Source: Lachnospiraceae bacterium
GTDB lineage: Bacteria > Bacillota > Clostridia > Lachnospirales > Lachnospiraceae
Assembly (NCBI GenBank): GCA_024403355.1
Contig: JAKSRW010000015.1
Coordinates: forward strand, 1-64,000
Direction of reading: 5' to 3'
Length of the DNA stretch: 64,000 nt
In this document: positions 34,735 through 42,444 of the stretch, one piece after another
Numbering within the stretch: the stretch's first letter is position 1
Layout: each line of letters begins with the position of its first letter
Translations under genes and position numbers: made by a program
Notes under the pieces: model-generated
Told to the model about the DNA's origin: nothing
Seen by the model: the letters and a program-made list of their open reading frames with translations, nothing else
Database searches by the model: none

Positions 34735-35583
34735 TTATGACTCATAAAATGCTACGCCTACGGCACCCGGTCCGATATGGGTTCCGATTACCGCGCCAAG
34801 TCTCATGATGGGAAGCTCTTCTACCTTACTTTCCCACATATCCTTACTATTCTCGATATACTGCTGCAAAAGCTCATCCGAATTGCCGCTGTATATCAGA
34901 CGGAAGGGTCTTCTAAAATCAATTCCGCCCATTTCCTCCACATACTTTCTTAAAAGGTTGTTCGCATTTTTTGAACCGCGAGCCTTTCCCAAAAGCATGA
35001 TTGCACCATCTTCAATAGTGATAACAGGCTTAATCGATAAAAGTCCTCCCGCAAAAGCAACTGCCGCAGAAATACGTCCGCCTTTTTTGAGGAATTCCAT
35101 CGTATCAAGTGAAGCAAGAAGTCTTATCCTTGTACGGTCATACTCAAGCTTAGCCACAATTTCTTCAATACCAAGACCCTGCTCAATGTATTCCATTGCA
35201 GTCTCAATAAGAACATGCTCGCCCACAGTTGCATTAAGACTGTCTACGACAAAAACCTTTCCTTCATAGTCCTCTGCTGCTATCATTGCGCTCTGGCAGG
35301 TACCCGAAAGCTTAGATGAAATCGTGATTACAATAAGCTGGTCGCCGTTGGCGGTAAGCTCCTCATATACACTTTCAAATGCAACAGGTGATACCTGCGA
35401 GGTAGTGGGGATAGTTGACGAATTAACCAGCCTGTCAAAAAACTGGTCATTGTTCATATCCACCGCATCACGATATTCTACTCCGTCCCAGAGAAGGGTC
35501 ATTGGAATTATGGTAATTCCAAGTTTTTTTCCTTCCTCGGGTGTGTAATCGGAAGCAGAATCTGTTACTATTCTAATTGCCAT
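34735..35583 (-). CDS. DegV family fatty-acid-binding protein
   Basis: The protein has 282 residues from ATG 35583; an upstream in-frame extension to 35622 lacks an RBS, while GAAAGG precedes the chosen start. The DegV start IRIVTDSASDYTPEE, the TSQVSP motif and GPGAVGVAF near the C-terminus are typical. These proteins bind fatty acids, and in Firmicutes FakB-type members present them to the FakA kinase. Whether this copy works with FakA is not shown; no fakA gene is in the window. Confidence 0.92.
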   Translation of the reverse strand: MAIRIVTDSASDYTPEEGKKLGITIIPMTLLWDGVEYRDAVDMNNDQFFDRLVNSSTIPTTSQVSPVAFESVYEELTANGDQLIVITISSKLSGTCQSAMIAAEDYEGKVFVVDSLNATVGEHVLIETAMEYIEQGLGIEEIVAKLEYDRTRIRLLASLDTMEFLKKGGRISAAVAFAGGLLSIKPVITIEDGAIMLLGKARGSKNANNLLRKYVEEMGGIDFRRPFRLIYSGNSDELLQQYIENSKDMWESKVEELPIMRLGAVIGTHIGPGAVGVAFYES

Positions 35584-35700
35584 TTTCTTATATTCCTTTC
35601 GCTGCGTATTATCATTAATCAATACACACTGATTGTGACTATATCACACGCAAAATCTAATGTCAAACGTATTGCCGCAAATATCCCCTGCGCATACAGC

Positions 35701-37782
35701 TTATCCGATAACTAACACGCTTACACTCATTGCGGGTAAAAGTACGCTTCCATCGAGTTCTACTCGTGTAGTCTTGCAGGTACACTCCTCAGGCTTTCTA
35801 AGCTCACAAAGTCTTGCATTAGTCATAACTTCACCGCGCACCGCCTTGCAGGGACCATCGGGGTCGATACCTTCAGTTTCAACGGTGGGCTTATAGGGAT
35901 TTACACCCTTTAATACAGTCATATCTGCGCCGGCCTTAACTACGCTTCCGTCCTCATTAGTCAGTTCAAGCTTTACTTCCTCTTCATTGTCATTGACAAT
36001 CTTCAGAACCACTTTATCATCCTTCTTCACGGCAGAGAGATAGATCTTTGAAGCCGCAAGCTCCTTCTCCTGTCCGTTCAGTTCAAAAGCCTCGCTTCCC
36101 GCATTTTCAGAGAAAATTTTCTGAGCATAATAGCTGGGGGTGAGAACCACCTTTTTCTCATCGAACCAGATCATATCAGGTGTCCAGTGTGAATGTCCGA
36201 TACGGTTAAAAAGAGGTGCGTACGAAGCATATTTTACTACATCGCCGTTACGCTCCATACCTGTAATCATGGCCGCCTCAGCCAATGCCGCCTCAACCGA
36301 GTTATCGAGATTTGCATTGTGTGCCGCATATTCTCCGGCAAATACCGCTACATCTCTGGGATATTCGTCATAGAAATTAACATTATCAAAAAGCCACTGA
36401 GGTGCAACATAATAATGCTCATCTACCGCAAAGGCAAAATCAGGATTCTTTGCGCACTCACTGCGGTAATACTTCCATGCATCCGCATGAAGGTCATTAT
36501 TTACGAAGGGACCTGCAGTTCCGAGACACTTTATTTTAGGATACTTTGCATGGATGGCCTTTTCAAAGCGGCGGTATCTCTCATCAAGGTCTACATGACG
36601 GCTGTTCCACTGCTCATTACCGATTGCGAGAAGAGTCATGTTAAAGCTCTCGGGATGACCCATTTTTGCTCTGAGTGCACCGTATTTCGAATCCACGGGA
36701 CCGTTTGCAAATTCAATCAAATCAAGTGCATCCTGCACATATTCGTCAAATTCCTCGCTGTCAATAGCAACAACCTCGTATGACCTGAACTGACAAGCCA
36801 CACCGATATTAAGTACCGGCAGAGGCAGACAGCGTCTCTGTTTGGTTGAAAGCAGCTCACAAAGCAGGAAATACTCATAGAAACCGATACCGTAGCTCTG
36901 CATATAATGTGAATCAGGCATCTCCCAGGCCGTAAGTGTATTACCGCCCTGGGTAGCCCAAAGATTTGTGTTAATCTTTCTGTCCTTAAGCTCGCCGACG
37001 GTATCCTTCCAGCGGTAGCGTCTCATAATGCTTGTACCCTCTACGATACAGCCGCCGGGGAAACGAAGGAAGCCGGGCTTTAATGCAGCCAGCGCCTCAA
37101 AGAGATCCTTTCTGAATATGCCCGCAACAGCGTCCTCGGGAATCATCGAGATAAGCTTAAATTCAACCACTCCGGGCTCGGTAAGTCTGAGTTCAAAGCG
37201 ACAGCCCTCGATATCCTCTGCAATGTCCGCACTGATAACCGCTTCATATTTCTTCCAGACCTTTGCCTCACAGTTACCTATCATTTTATTGTAATCATCG
37301 GGCTCCTCGGGCTGTGCGGGAGTAAAAGCCACCCTGCCTGAAGCATATTCAGAGCCATCCTTTGTTATCGCAATTTCAAATTCACCCTTTAAATAGTGAA
37401 CCTCTCTGGCATAAAATGAAATCTTATAATTCATTCCCTTTCTGAAATAAATTCCGTCATACGCCTTGTTAAAGAAAGCATCACCTGCATTGGCTGCAGT
37501 AAATCTGAGATAATGGGGATTCTTTTCATTGAGGGGCATATTCTCATTAATCTCAAGCTTCGCTCCCTCTGTAGCCGCACCCCAGGCATATAAATAATCA
37601 CCCTCAAGCTGATATTCTCTTGTAACACCGCAGCTCTTCACCGCTTCAAAAGAGCAGTTTTCAAGAAGCTCGGCATAAAGTCCTCCGTCAGCCGCAAAGT
37701 TAATATCCTCAAAAAACAGACCGATCATATCAGGATTGATTGCATGGCTTGTCTTTTGCGAAATCTTTAGTGACTTATTCAT
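35701..37782 (-). CDS. Alpha-L-arabinofuranosidase, GH51 family
   Basis: The protein has 693 residues. The start INPDMIGLFFEDINFAADGGLYAEL is diagnostic for the GH51-type domain. The probable acid/base Glu lies in AIGNEQWNSR and the nucleophile Glu in FAGEYAAH. The C-terminal beta domain follows with KIVNDNEEEVKLEL. A galactose-binding-like insert occupies ~80-230. There is no signal peptide, so it probably trims arabinose from imported oligosaccharides in the cytoplasm. The RBS GGAGG is strong. It is a single gene with no transporter or regulator next to it. Confidence 0.9.
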   Translation of the reverse strand: MNKSLKISQKTSHAINPDMIGLFFEDINFAADGGLYAELLENCSFEAVKSCGVTREYQLEGDYLYAWGAATEGAKLEINENMPLNEKNPHYLRFTAANAGDAFFNKAYDGIYFRKGMNYKISFYAREVHYLKGEFEIAITKDGSEYASGRVAFTPAQPEEPDDYNKMIGNCEAKVWKKYEAVISADIAEDIEGCRFELRLTEPGVVEFKLISMIPEDAVAGIFRKDLFEALAALKPGFLRFPGGCIVEGTSIMRRYRWKDTVGELKDRKINTNLWATQGGNTLTAWEMPDSHYMQSYGIGFYEYFLLCELLSTKQRRCLPLPVLNIGVACQFRSYEVVAIDSEEFDEYVQDALDLIEFANGPVDSKYGALRAKMGHPESFNMTLLAIGNEQWNSRHVDLDERYRRFEKAIHAKYPKIKCLGTAGPFVNNDLHADAWKYYRSECAKNPDFAFAVDEHYYVAPQWLFDNVNFYDEYPRDVAVFAGEYAAHNANLDNSVEAALAEAAMITGMERNGDVVKYASYAPLFNRIGHSHWTPDMIWFDEKKVVLTPSYYAQKIFSENAGSEAFELNGQEKELAASKIYLSAVKKDDKVVLKIVNDNEEEVKLELTNEDGSVVKAGADMTVLKGVNPYKPTVETEGIDPDGPCKAVRGEVMTNARLCELRKPEECTCKTTRVELDGSVLLPAMSVSVLVIG

Positions 37783-37873
37783 TTTACTTCCTCCGTTTAA
37801 ATATATTTTATAGCTTATTATATCATAGTATATAATAAATATATAGCCATAATTTCGGCTTATCCTGCAGCTT

Positions 37874-38271
37874 TTATATTATTTTTTCCAGTTCATGCAA
37901 ATCTGCGATTTCAAAATCCGGTCGTAAATCCGATGTATTTTCCTTAGCCTTCGGATTATACCAGCAGCTGTCTATTCCCATTAAGGCCGCACCCTTAATG
38001 TCGCTTGTCAGTGAGTCTCCGATAATGAGTGCCTGCCCTAATTCCCCGATATTTAACTCCTCGATAACCCTCTCAAAAAACCTTCTGTCAGGCTTTTCAA
38101 AGCCCAGCTCCTCAGAAATAAATACCTTATCGAATATCAGCTCAAGGCCTGAATTTGCCAGCTCTTTGTCTGCGCGATTTTGGTACCGTTTGTTATTGCC
38201 GCCTTTTCAGCAGCGAGAAAGTCAAGTACCGTACCGTCAATATCCCACAATAAATACTTATATTTGCCCAT
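37874..38271 (-). pseudogene. Broken HAD phosphatase (YjjG-like), internal deletion plus frameshift
   Basis: The minus strand from ATG 38271 reads KYKYLLWDIDGTVLDF, the HAD nucleophile motif. After EKAAI it jumps directly to TNGTKIAQ, the threonine motif that is normally about 80 residues later, so the cap domain is missing. Two codons further an A is lost (AAGAGC instead of AAGAAGC), which shifts the frame and gives a stop. The other frame continues correctly as LANSGLELIFDKVFISEEL, FEKPDRRFFE and ALIIGDSLTSDIKGA to the end. The gene was a nucleotidase-type HAD enzyme and is now inactive. Confidence 0.85.
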
Positions 38272-38310
38272 ATAAAGATTCCTTTCTGCCCACAAAGCAA
38301 ATCTCTAAAA

Positions 38311-38625
38311 TTAACCAAATAATGAAAGCAGATTCTCAACCGCCGAAATAATATACCAGACTAAAGAGAAGGCCTGCAATGCTATAGCCGTCAGACAAAT
38401 GGCAGCCTCCTTTTTCAGTCCGTGCTTAAAATCCTTTACGGCAAAAGAAACTGAGGCAATAAAAACTGCTCCCAAAAAGAGAATCGCAGACCAGCCAAGA
38501 ACGAGAGATTCACTCTTTCTTCCCCATAAAACCCATAAAAAGGCTATTATGGCTGCTATCAGAATCAGCAGCCAGTTAGATTTATAATTGTCCTGTTTTT
38601 TATCGTTAGTTTCTTTATTATCCAT
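38311..38625 (-). CDS. Small membrane protein, three helices
   Basis: The protein has 104 residues. After a charged, Asp/Asn/Lys-rich start of ~17 residues there are three hydrophobic segments (about 18-36, 42-62 and 74-98). The style resembles DUF6442 proteins of Firmicutes, but I cannot confirm membership. It is 18 bases after the U32-like gene on the same strand and just before the HAD pseudogene. The RBS GAGG is good. No function is proposed. Confidence 0.65.
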   Translation of the reverse strand: MDNKETNDKKQDNYKSNWLLILIAAIIAFLWVLWGRKSESLVLGWSAILFLGAVFIASVSFAVKDFKHGLKKEAAICLTAIALQAFSLVWYIISAVENLLSLFG

Positions 38626-38643
38626 GCCATAACCTCATAAAAT

Positions 38644-39549
38644 TTAAAACAGATCCAGCATACTGTCGAGATAAATTTCTTCACGCAGTCTGAGCATATA
38701 TTCGGGCTTTGTCATGTAGTAGAGGATAAATTCAAGCAGAACTGCGTTTCCGAGTCCCCTGCCCTCTATTTTAAAATTCGAGAAGCCCATCGGAAGATAT
38801 TTATTAGGAATATCTTCTCTTCCGATAAAGCCCGGACCCTCCATTGCCTTCGAAAAACGGTAGCCCTCATTTCCTCCCGGAGCCCTGCAAATATGGTCAG
38901 AACAGTCCTCACCGAGATTTTTGCGGCTGACATTTTCGTAGCAGGCCTTACGGTCATTGCAGCCGAAATAACAACACTCATTGCAGAGAAATTCCAGCTT
39001 ATCCTTCTGCTCCTGCTTTAAGCCGGCAAGCCCTTCAACGGCGCGGTTCAGTCTGAAATCCGGCACGACATATCGAAATTCCTCGCGTTCCGCTTCTCTT
39101 CTCAAAGCCTCAAAATCAGTCAGTACCTTAGTTGTAGACGATACGAGATAAAGCCCCGGATATTCATTTTTTAAATAATCCGTAAGCAGCTCCGAGTGAA
39201 CTATTACACCGTTTTGAACAGATGTATTTTTCTCAAAAATTTCGCAAATCTGATTGCATTTTTTATCCTTCAGATGCTCCGGCTCCAGCAAAGAATTACT
39301 GAAGGTAAGGCGGGCTGAAATCCCGTATTCACCAAGCAGGGAAAGGACCTCTTTGGGCCTGTATTCACCTATGCCTGTCCTGCCGCCGCCCCATATACAG
39401 TCCGCAGGTGCACCGTACACGGAGCCGATTTCACACCAGTCGTAAAAATAGTCCCTGTGCTCCCTGTACAGAGGCAGAAAGACCCTGTAAAATTCATAAA
39501 ATTCAAAGAGCCCCGGCAAATGATAATATGCTTTATTATTCATCTTCAT
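38644..39549 (-). CDS. U32 peptidase-like protein with cysteine cluster
   Basis: The protein has 301 residues. The late motif GFSNFKIEGRGLGN matches the conserved KIEGR segment of the U32 collagenase-like family, and the middle has the alternating strand/helix pattern of a TIM barrel. Between ~190 and 225 lie seven cysteines in CNECCYFGCNDRKAC and DHIC. U32 relatives that modify tRNA or ubiquinone hold an iron-sulphur cluster with such cysteines, so a cluster is likely here by inference. It sits between nitroreductase and a small membrane protein, 22 bases from the former. The substrate is unknown. Confidence 0.7.
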   Translation of the reverse strand: MKMNNKAYYHLPGLFEFYEFYRVFLPLYREHRDYFYDWCEIGSVYGAPADCIWGGGRTGIGEYRPKEVLSLLGEYGISARLTFSNSLLEPEHLKDKKCNQICEIFEKNTSVQNGVIVHSELLTDYLKNEYPGLYLVSSTTKVLTDFEALRREAEREEFRYVVPDFRLNRAVEGLAGLKQEQKDKLEFLCNECCYFGCNDRKACYENVSRKNLGEDCSDHICRAPGGNEGYRFSKAMEGPGFIGREDIPNKYLPMGFSNFKIEGRGLGNAVLLEFILYYMTKPEYMLRLREEIYLDSMLDLF

Positions 39550-39571
39550 AATCCTAACCTGCCGGATATTT

Positions 39572-40345
39572 TCAAAGTACTCTTACTCTCGCCTTTTCTC
39601 TTCTTGCGGTTCTGTAATACTTCACGCCGGGATAGCCTATTACCAGGGTTGTAACGACCTTCTCACCGAGGCGCAGCTTCATAGCCTTACGAATTTTACT
39701 GCTGTGATTTGCGCACATTGTGAAGAAGCCGCTGTAGAGAACGCCCAGTCCGTTTGCTTCTGCCATGAAAGCCATGTTCTCGGCTGCGAGTGACGCATTT
39801 ACCGCACTTCCTGTTATTACGATTACGAGGGGTGCCTTCTTAAAAAAGAAGTTCTCATCGATTACCATACTCTTTAAGAAGGGAACGAGCTTCTTTGCCG
39901 GTCCCATTACCTTATTGAACATTCCGACTGCTACGGCCTCAAGAGCCTTCTGCTTTGAGCCGAGAATTACATAGCCGGTGTTCTGGGCATTGCCTCCTGT
40001 AGGTGCCAGACGGCCTGCCTCAATAATCTGCTTTATTATCTTCTTAGATACCTCTTTTTCCTTAAAGACACGCACGGTACGGCGGGTCTTCATCGCCATC
40101 ATAAGGGTCTTTGGATCAAGTCTTGTCTGTTCAGAAAACTCGACAGTTTCCTCAGCAAAGCCTGTAACTGTCACCGCATTTTTAGGGCACACCGCCTCAC
40201 AGTGACCGCAGTAAATACAGCCCACCGCTTTCGCCTGAGCCTTACCGTCCACCAGCCTGATAGCACCTGAGACGCAGTCCTTCTCACAAATTCCGCAGCC
40301 TATACACTTGTCCGAATTAACCAGTACACTATGTTTTTTAGCCAT
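39572..40345 (-). CDS. Ferredoxin-nitroreductase fusion
   Basis: The protein has 257 residues. Residues ~8-60 contain two 4Fe-4S motifs, CIGCGICEKDC and CIYCGHCEAVC. Residues ~80-245 are an FMN nitroreductase domain (TRRTVRVFKEK, APTGGNAQN, NGLGVLYSG). Such proteins pass electrons from clusters to FMN and are common in anaerobes. The natural substrate is not known. It is 33 bases after the prolyl-tRNA deacylase gene on the same strand and leads into the U32-like gene, so all three may be one transcript. Confidence 0.9.
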   Translation of the reverse strand: MAKKHSVLVNSDKCIGCGICEKDCVSGAIRLVDGKAQAKAVGCIYCGHCEAVCPKNAVTVTGFAEETVEFSEQTRLDPKTLMMAMKTRRTVRVFKEKEVSKKIIKQIIEAGRLAPTGGNAQNTGYVILGSKQKALEAVAVGMFNKVMGPAKKLVPFLKSMVIDENFFFKKAPLVIVITGSAVNASLAAENMAFMAEANGLGVLYSGFFTMCANHSSKIRKAMKLRLGEKVVTTLVIGYPGVKYYRTARREKARVRVL

Positions 40346-40378
40346 ATCACTCCTGCCTTTCCATTAAATCTTATAAAA

Positions 40379-40942
40379 CTATTCGGCTTCCTCACCCAGC
40401 AGCTTCACTGTAATCATTTCATGCTTCATTGCTTTTAAGAGCGGACCGAAAATGTCCTTTGTGTAAAGCTTCAGACTGCTTGTATTGATGCAGGGATGAC
40501 AGCCCACAAATTCTCCCTTCAGGACATCCTCATCCACCAGAAGCTGCACCTTATTCTCACTGTCGTTCATAAGCCCGAGAATACTCACTGAGCCCGGAGT
40601 TATATCGAGATATTTCTCCATATATTCCGGCTCTGCAAAGCTGAGTCTTGCGCAGCCGAGCTGACCGCTGAGCTCCTTTGTTTTAAAGACCTTATCGCCG
40701 GGCATCATCAGAAGATAAAACTGTGTATGCTGGCGGTTGCAAAGAAATAGGTTTTTGCATACTACCGCCTCGAGAATACTGTCGATTACCAGACAGTCCT
40801 CCATTGTATTTGCATTGGCATCCGGATGGTCACATCTCCAGTAATCAATCTTGAGACTGTCAAGCAGCTCATAGCATCTTTTTTCTTTGTCAAGACGTCC
40901 CGTAAGGTCTGCAGGACTTCCCTTTTCCAATTTATATCCCAT
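40379..40942 (-). CDS. Prolyl-tRNA deacylase-like YbaK/ProX protein
   Basis: The protein has 187 residues from the ATG at 40942. The frame stays open for 33 more codons, but that part reads through a dispersed repeat and does not fit the family, while the chosen start gives the usual order (KLEKGSPADLTGR, CYELLDSL, then YWRCDHPDA). Domain members hydrolyse mischarged tRNA-Pro; the core Lys in VVCKNLFL and GMxxD-like GLMNDSE are present. No clear RBS precedes the ATG, and TATAAA lies four bases upstream, so a leaderless start is possible. Confidence 0.85.
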   Translation of the reverse strand: MGYKLEKGSPADLTGRLDKEKRCYELLDSLKIDYWRCDHPDANANTMEDCLVIDSILEAVVCKNLFLCNRQHTQFYLLMMPGDKVFKTKELSGQLGCARLSFAEPEYMEKYLDITPGSVSILGLMNDSENKVQLLVDEDVLKGEFVGCHPCINTSSLKLYTKDIFGPLLKAMKHEMITVKLLGEEAE

Positions 40943-41012
40943 TTTATTTATAGCGCGCAGGTCCCAATCCGCCCCGCACGCAATCCTTTCTGAAGCAAAT
41001 TTGCTTATTTTT

Positions 41013-41060
41013 GTCAAACTCGTGACCGCTTCGCTTGTCACTCGTTATAAAATCACTGCT
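41013..41060. repeat. Dispersed hairpin repeat, partial copy (5' part)
   Basis: These 48 bases match 46191-46238 with one difference. The segment holds a GTGAC/GTCAC hairpin around CGCTTCGCTT. It lies between the end of the ketopantoate reductase gene and the start of the deacylase gene. Confidence 0.85.
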
Positions 41061-41062
41061 TT

Positions 41063-42076
41063 TTAATACAAATCACTGAAAAGCTTTAAGTTTTCTGCGC
41101 TGAGGGGAAGCTCACCTGCCTGCTCCTTCTTTACGACCTCGACAATGCGGTCGTTTACCGGAGTCGGAACGGAATTTTTACGTCCCCATTCACATACTAC
41201 ACCATTGATTGCATCTATCTCGCAGGGCTTTTTGTTCTTCAGATCCTGAAGCATCGAGGGCTCGATTGCCGCATGCTTTTTCATAGCAATCGGAAGCAGA
41301 AATTTGGCAAAAGCGCGCTTGAAATTGTTTTTGTAATAAAAGAGCTTAGTAATGTCCTTGCCCTGTACCTTGGCAAATGTTGCACCTGCGGCGTGTCCGA
41401 CATCGATGCATTCCTTCATGCAGCGAAGCGCCAGAAGCTTGCCCTCCTTTGTCGAATATACATCACCGAAGGTTCCGCCGATTACCGAACCAAGTCCTGA
41501 GAAGGTCGCATTTATCAGAAGCTTTGACCATCTCGCACCGATGAGATTTTCTTCAATGTCTACATGACACATTTTCTCCAGGATGTCCTTTACCATCTGC
41601 AGCTGCTCATCGGAAATTCCGTCCATCTTACCCATATGGAAAGAAAGGCTGTCAGGCTCACTTGTCAGTACACACTCACCGGGTGCGGACATTGTTGCAC
41701 CCCACTCAACCACACAGCCGATTGTATGGTCATTGCCCACGATTTCCGCAATTCCCGGCTCAGGTATGCCGTTCTGGAAGGTAACGATTACGCCCTTTTC
41801 CGTAAGCTTCGGCTTAAGAAATGTCACAACATCTTTATTAAAAAGCTGCTTTGTCATCAAAAAAATACAGTCATAGCCATCCGTCATTTCGTCAGGACTA
41901 ATCGCCTTCACCGGCACTGTCATTTCCACCGTTCCGGTAATATGCGCACCTTTCTCATTCAGGGCCTGCACATGCGCCTTATTTCTGTTTACAAGTTCAA
42001 TATCTACGCCGTTCTTTGTCAGATACGCACCAAGCACCGTACCCAAAGAGCCTGCGCCGTAAATAGCAGATTTCAT
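41063..42076 (-). CDS. panE: 2-dehydropantoate 2-reductase
   Basis: The protein has 337 residues from ATG 42076; the frame opens 8 codons earlier without a better RBS. It reduces ketopantoate with NADPH in pantothenate synthesis. The Rossmann motif is YGAGSLGTVLGAYL, the catalytic Lys region is RWSKLLINATFSGLG, and EIDAINGVV is the C-terminal substrate motif. A 200 bp mobile-looking element lies in its 5' leader (42116-42315), between the predicted promoter and the gene. No other pantothenate genes are close. A different ketoacid substrate is possible, as in other PanE-like proteins. Confidence 0.87.
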   Translation of the reverse strand: MKSAIYGAGSLGTVLGAYLTKNGVDIELVNRNKAHVQALNEKGAHITGTVEMTVPVKAISPDEMTDGYDCIFLMTKQLFNKDVVTFLKPKLTEKGVIVTFQNGIPEPGIAEIVGNDHTIGCVVEWGATMSAPGECVLTSEPDSLSFHMGKMDGISDEQLQMVKDILEKMCHVDIEENLIGARWSKLLINATFSGLGSVIGGTFGDVYSTKEGKLLALRCMKECIDVGHAAGATFAKVQGKDITKLFYYKNNFKRAFAKFLLPIAMKKHAAIEPSMLQDLKNKKPCEIDAINGVVCEWGRKNSVPTPVNDRIVEVVKKEQAGELPLSAENLKLFSDLY

Positions 42077-42115
42077 ATATTCGTCCACCATACCTTTCAC
42101 ATAAATCTATGTAAT

Positions 42116-42315
42116 GACGTCGGGGTCAAAAGCATTGCCCCCGACTTAATACACGCATTTCTTCGCACTTTGTGCTCCCGAAATGCTAAAAACATTCAAA
42201 ATCCGCTCATTTTTCAATGAAAAATGGCTACTTTTTCATGTTTTTGCGTGTCATAAAGGCCTTCAATGCTCTTACAAGCAAGCTTGACGAGCATTTTTGA
42301 CCTTTTGACCCTTGT
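42116..42315 (-). mobile_element. 200 bp MITE-like element, copy 1, in the panE leader
   Basis: This stretch is the reverse complement of 63460-63659 with one substitution in 200 bases. Its ends carry an imperfect inverted repeat (GGGTCAAAAG at the left, CTTTTGACCCC at the right). Ten bases on either side share ATTACAT (7 of 10), an aged target duplication. It codes for nothing. The RNA would fold into several hairpins: AATGCTC/GAGCATT, CATTTTTC/GAAAAATG, GCATTTC/GAAATGC with inner GCAC/GTGC, and GTCGGGG/CCCCGAC. Confidence 0.85.
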
Positions 42316-42326
42316 ATCATGTAATT

Positions 42327-42355
42327 ATAGTATTACATATTCTTTGCTATGTCAA
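42327..42355 (-). promoter_or_regulatory. Probable promoter upstream of element copy 1 and panE
   Basis: TTGACA (42350-42355) and TACTAT (42327-42332) are 17 bases apart. Transcription would start near 42320, about five bases before the element, so the whole element would be in the mRNA leader. Confidence 0.6.
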
Positions 42356-42392
42356 ATGAGACCTCCCCCTCCCCAACTCCACCAGGAAATGC

Positions 42393-42428
42393 AAAAAAAC
42401 TGCACCATGCCATGCACAATGCAGTTTT
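42393..42428 (-). terminator. Intrinsic terminator of the ABC exporter pair
   Basis: AAAACTGCA/TGCAGTTTT forms the stem, and the minus strand continues with seven T residues. It is 17 bases past the stop codon of the second exporter gene. Confidence 0.85.
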
Positions 42429-42444
42429 CAACGCTTATACTATT

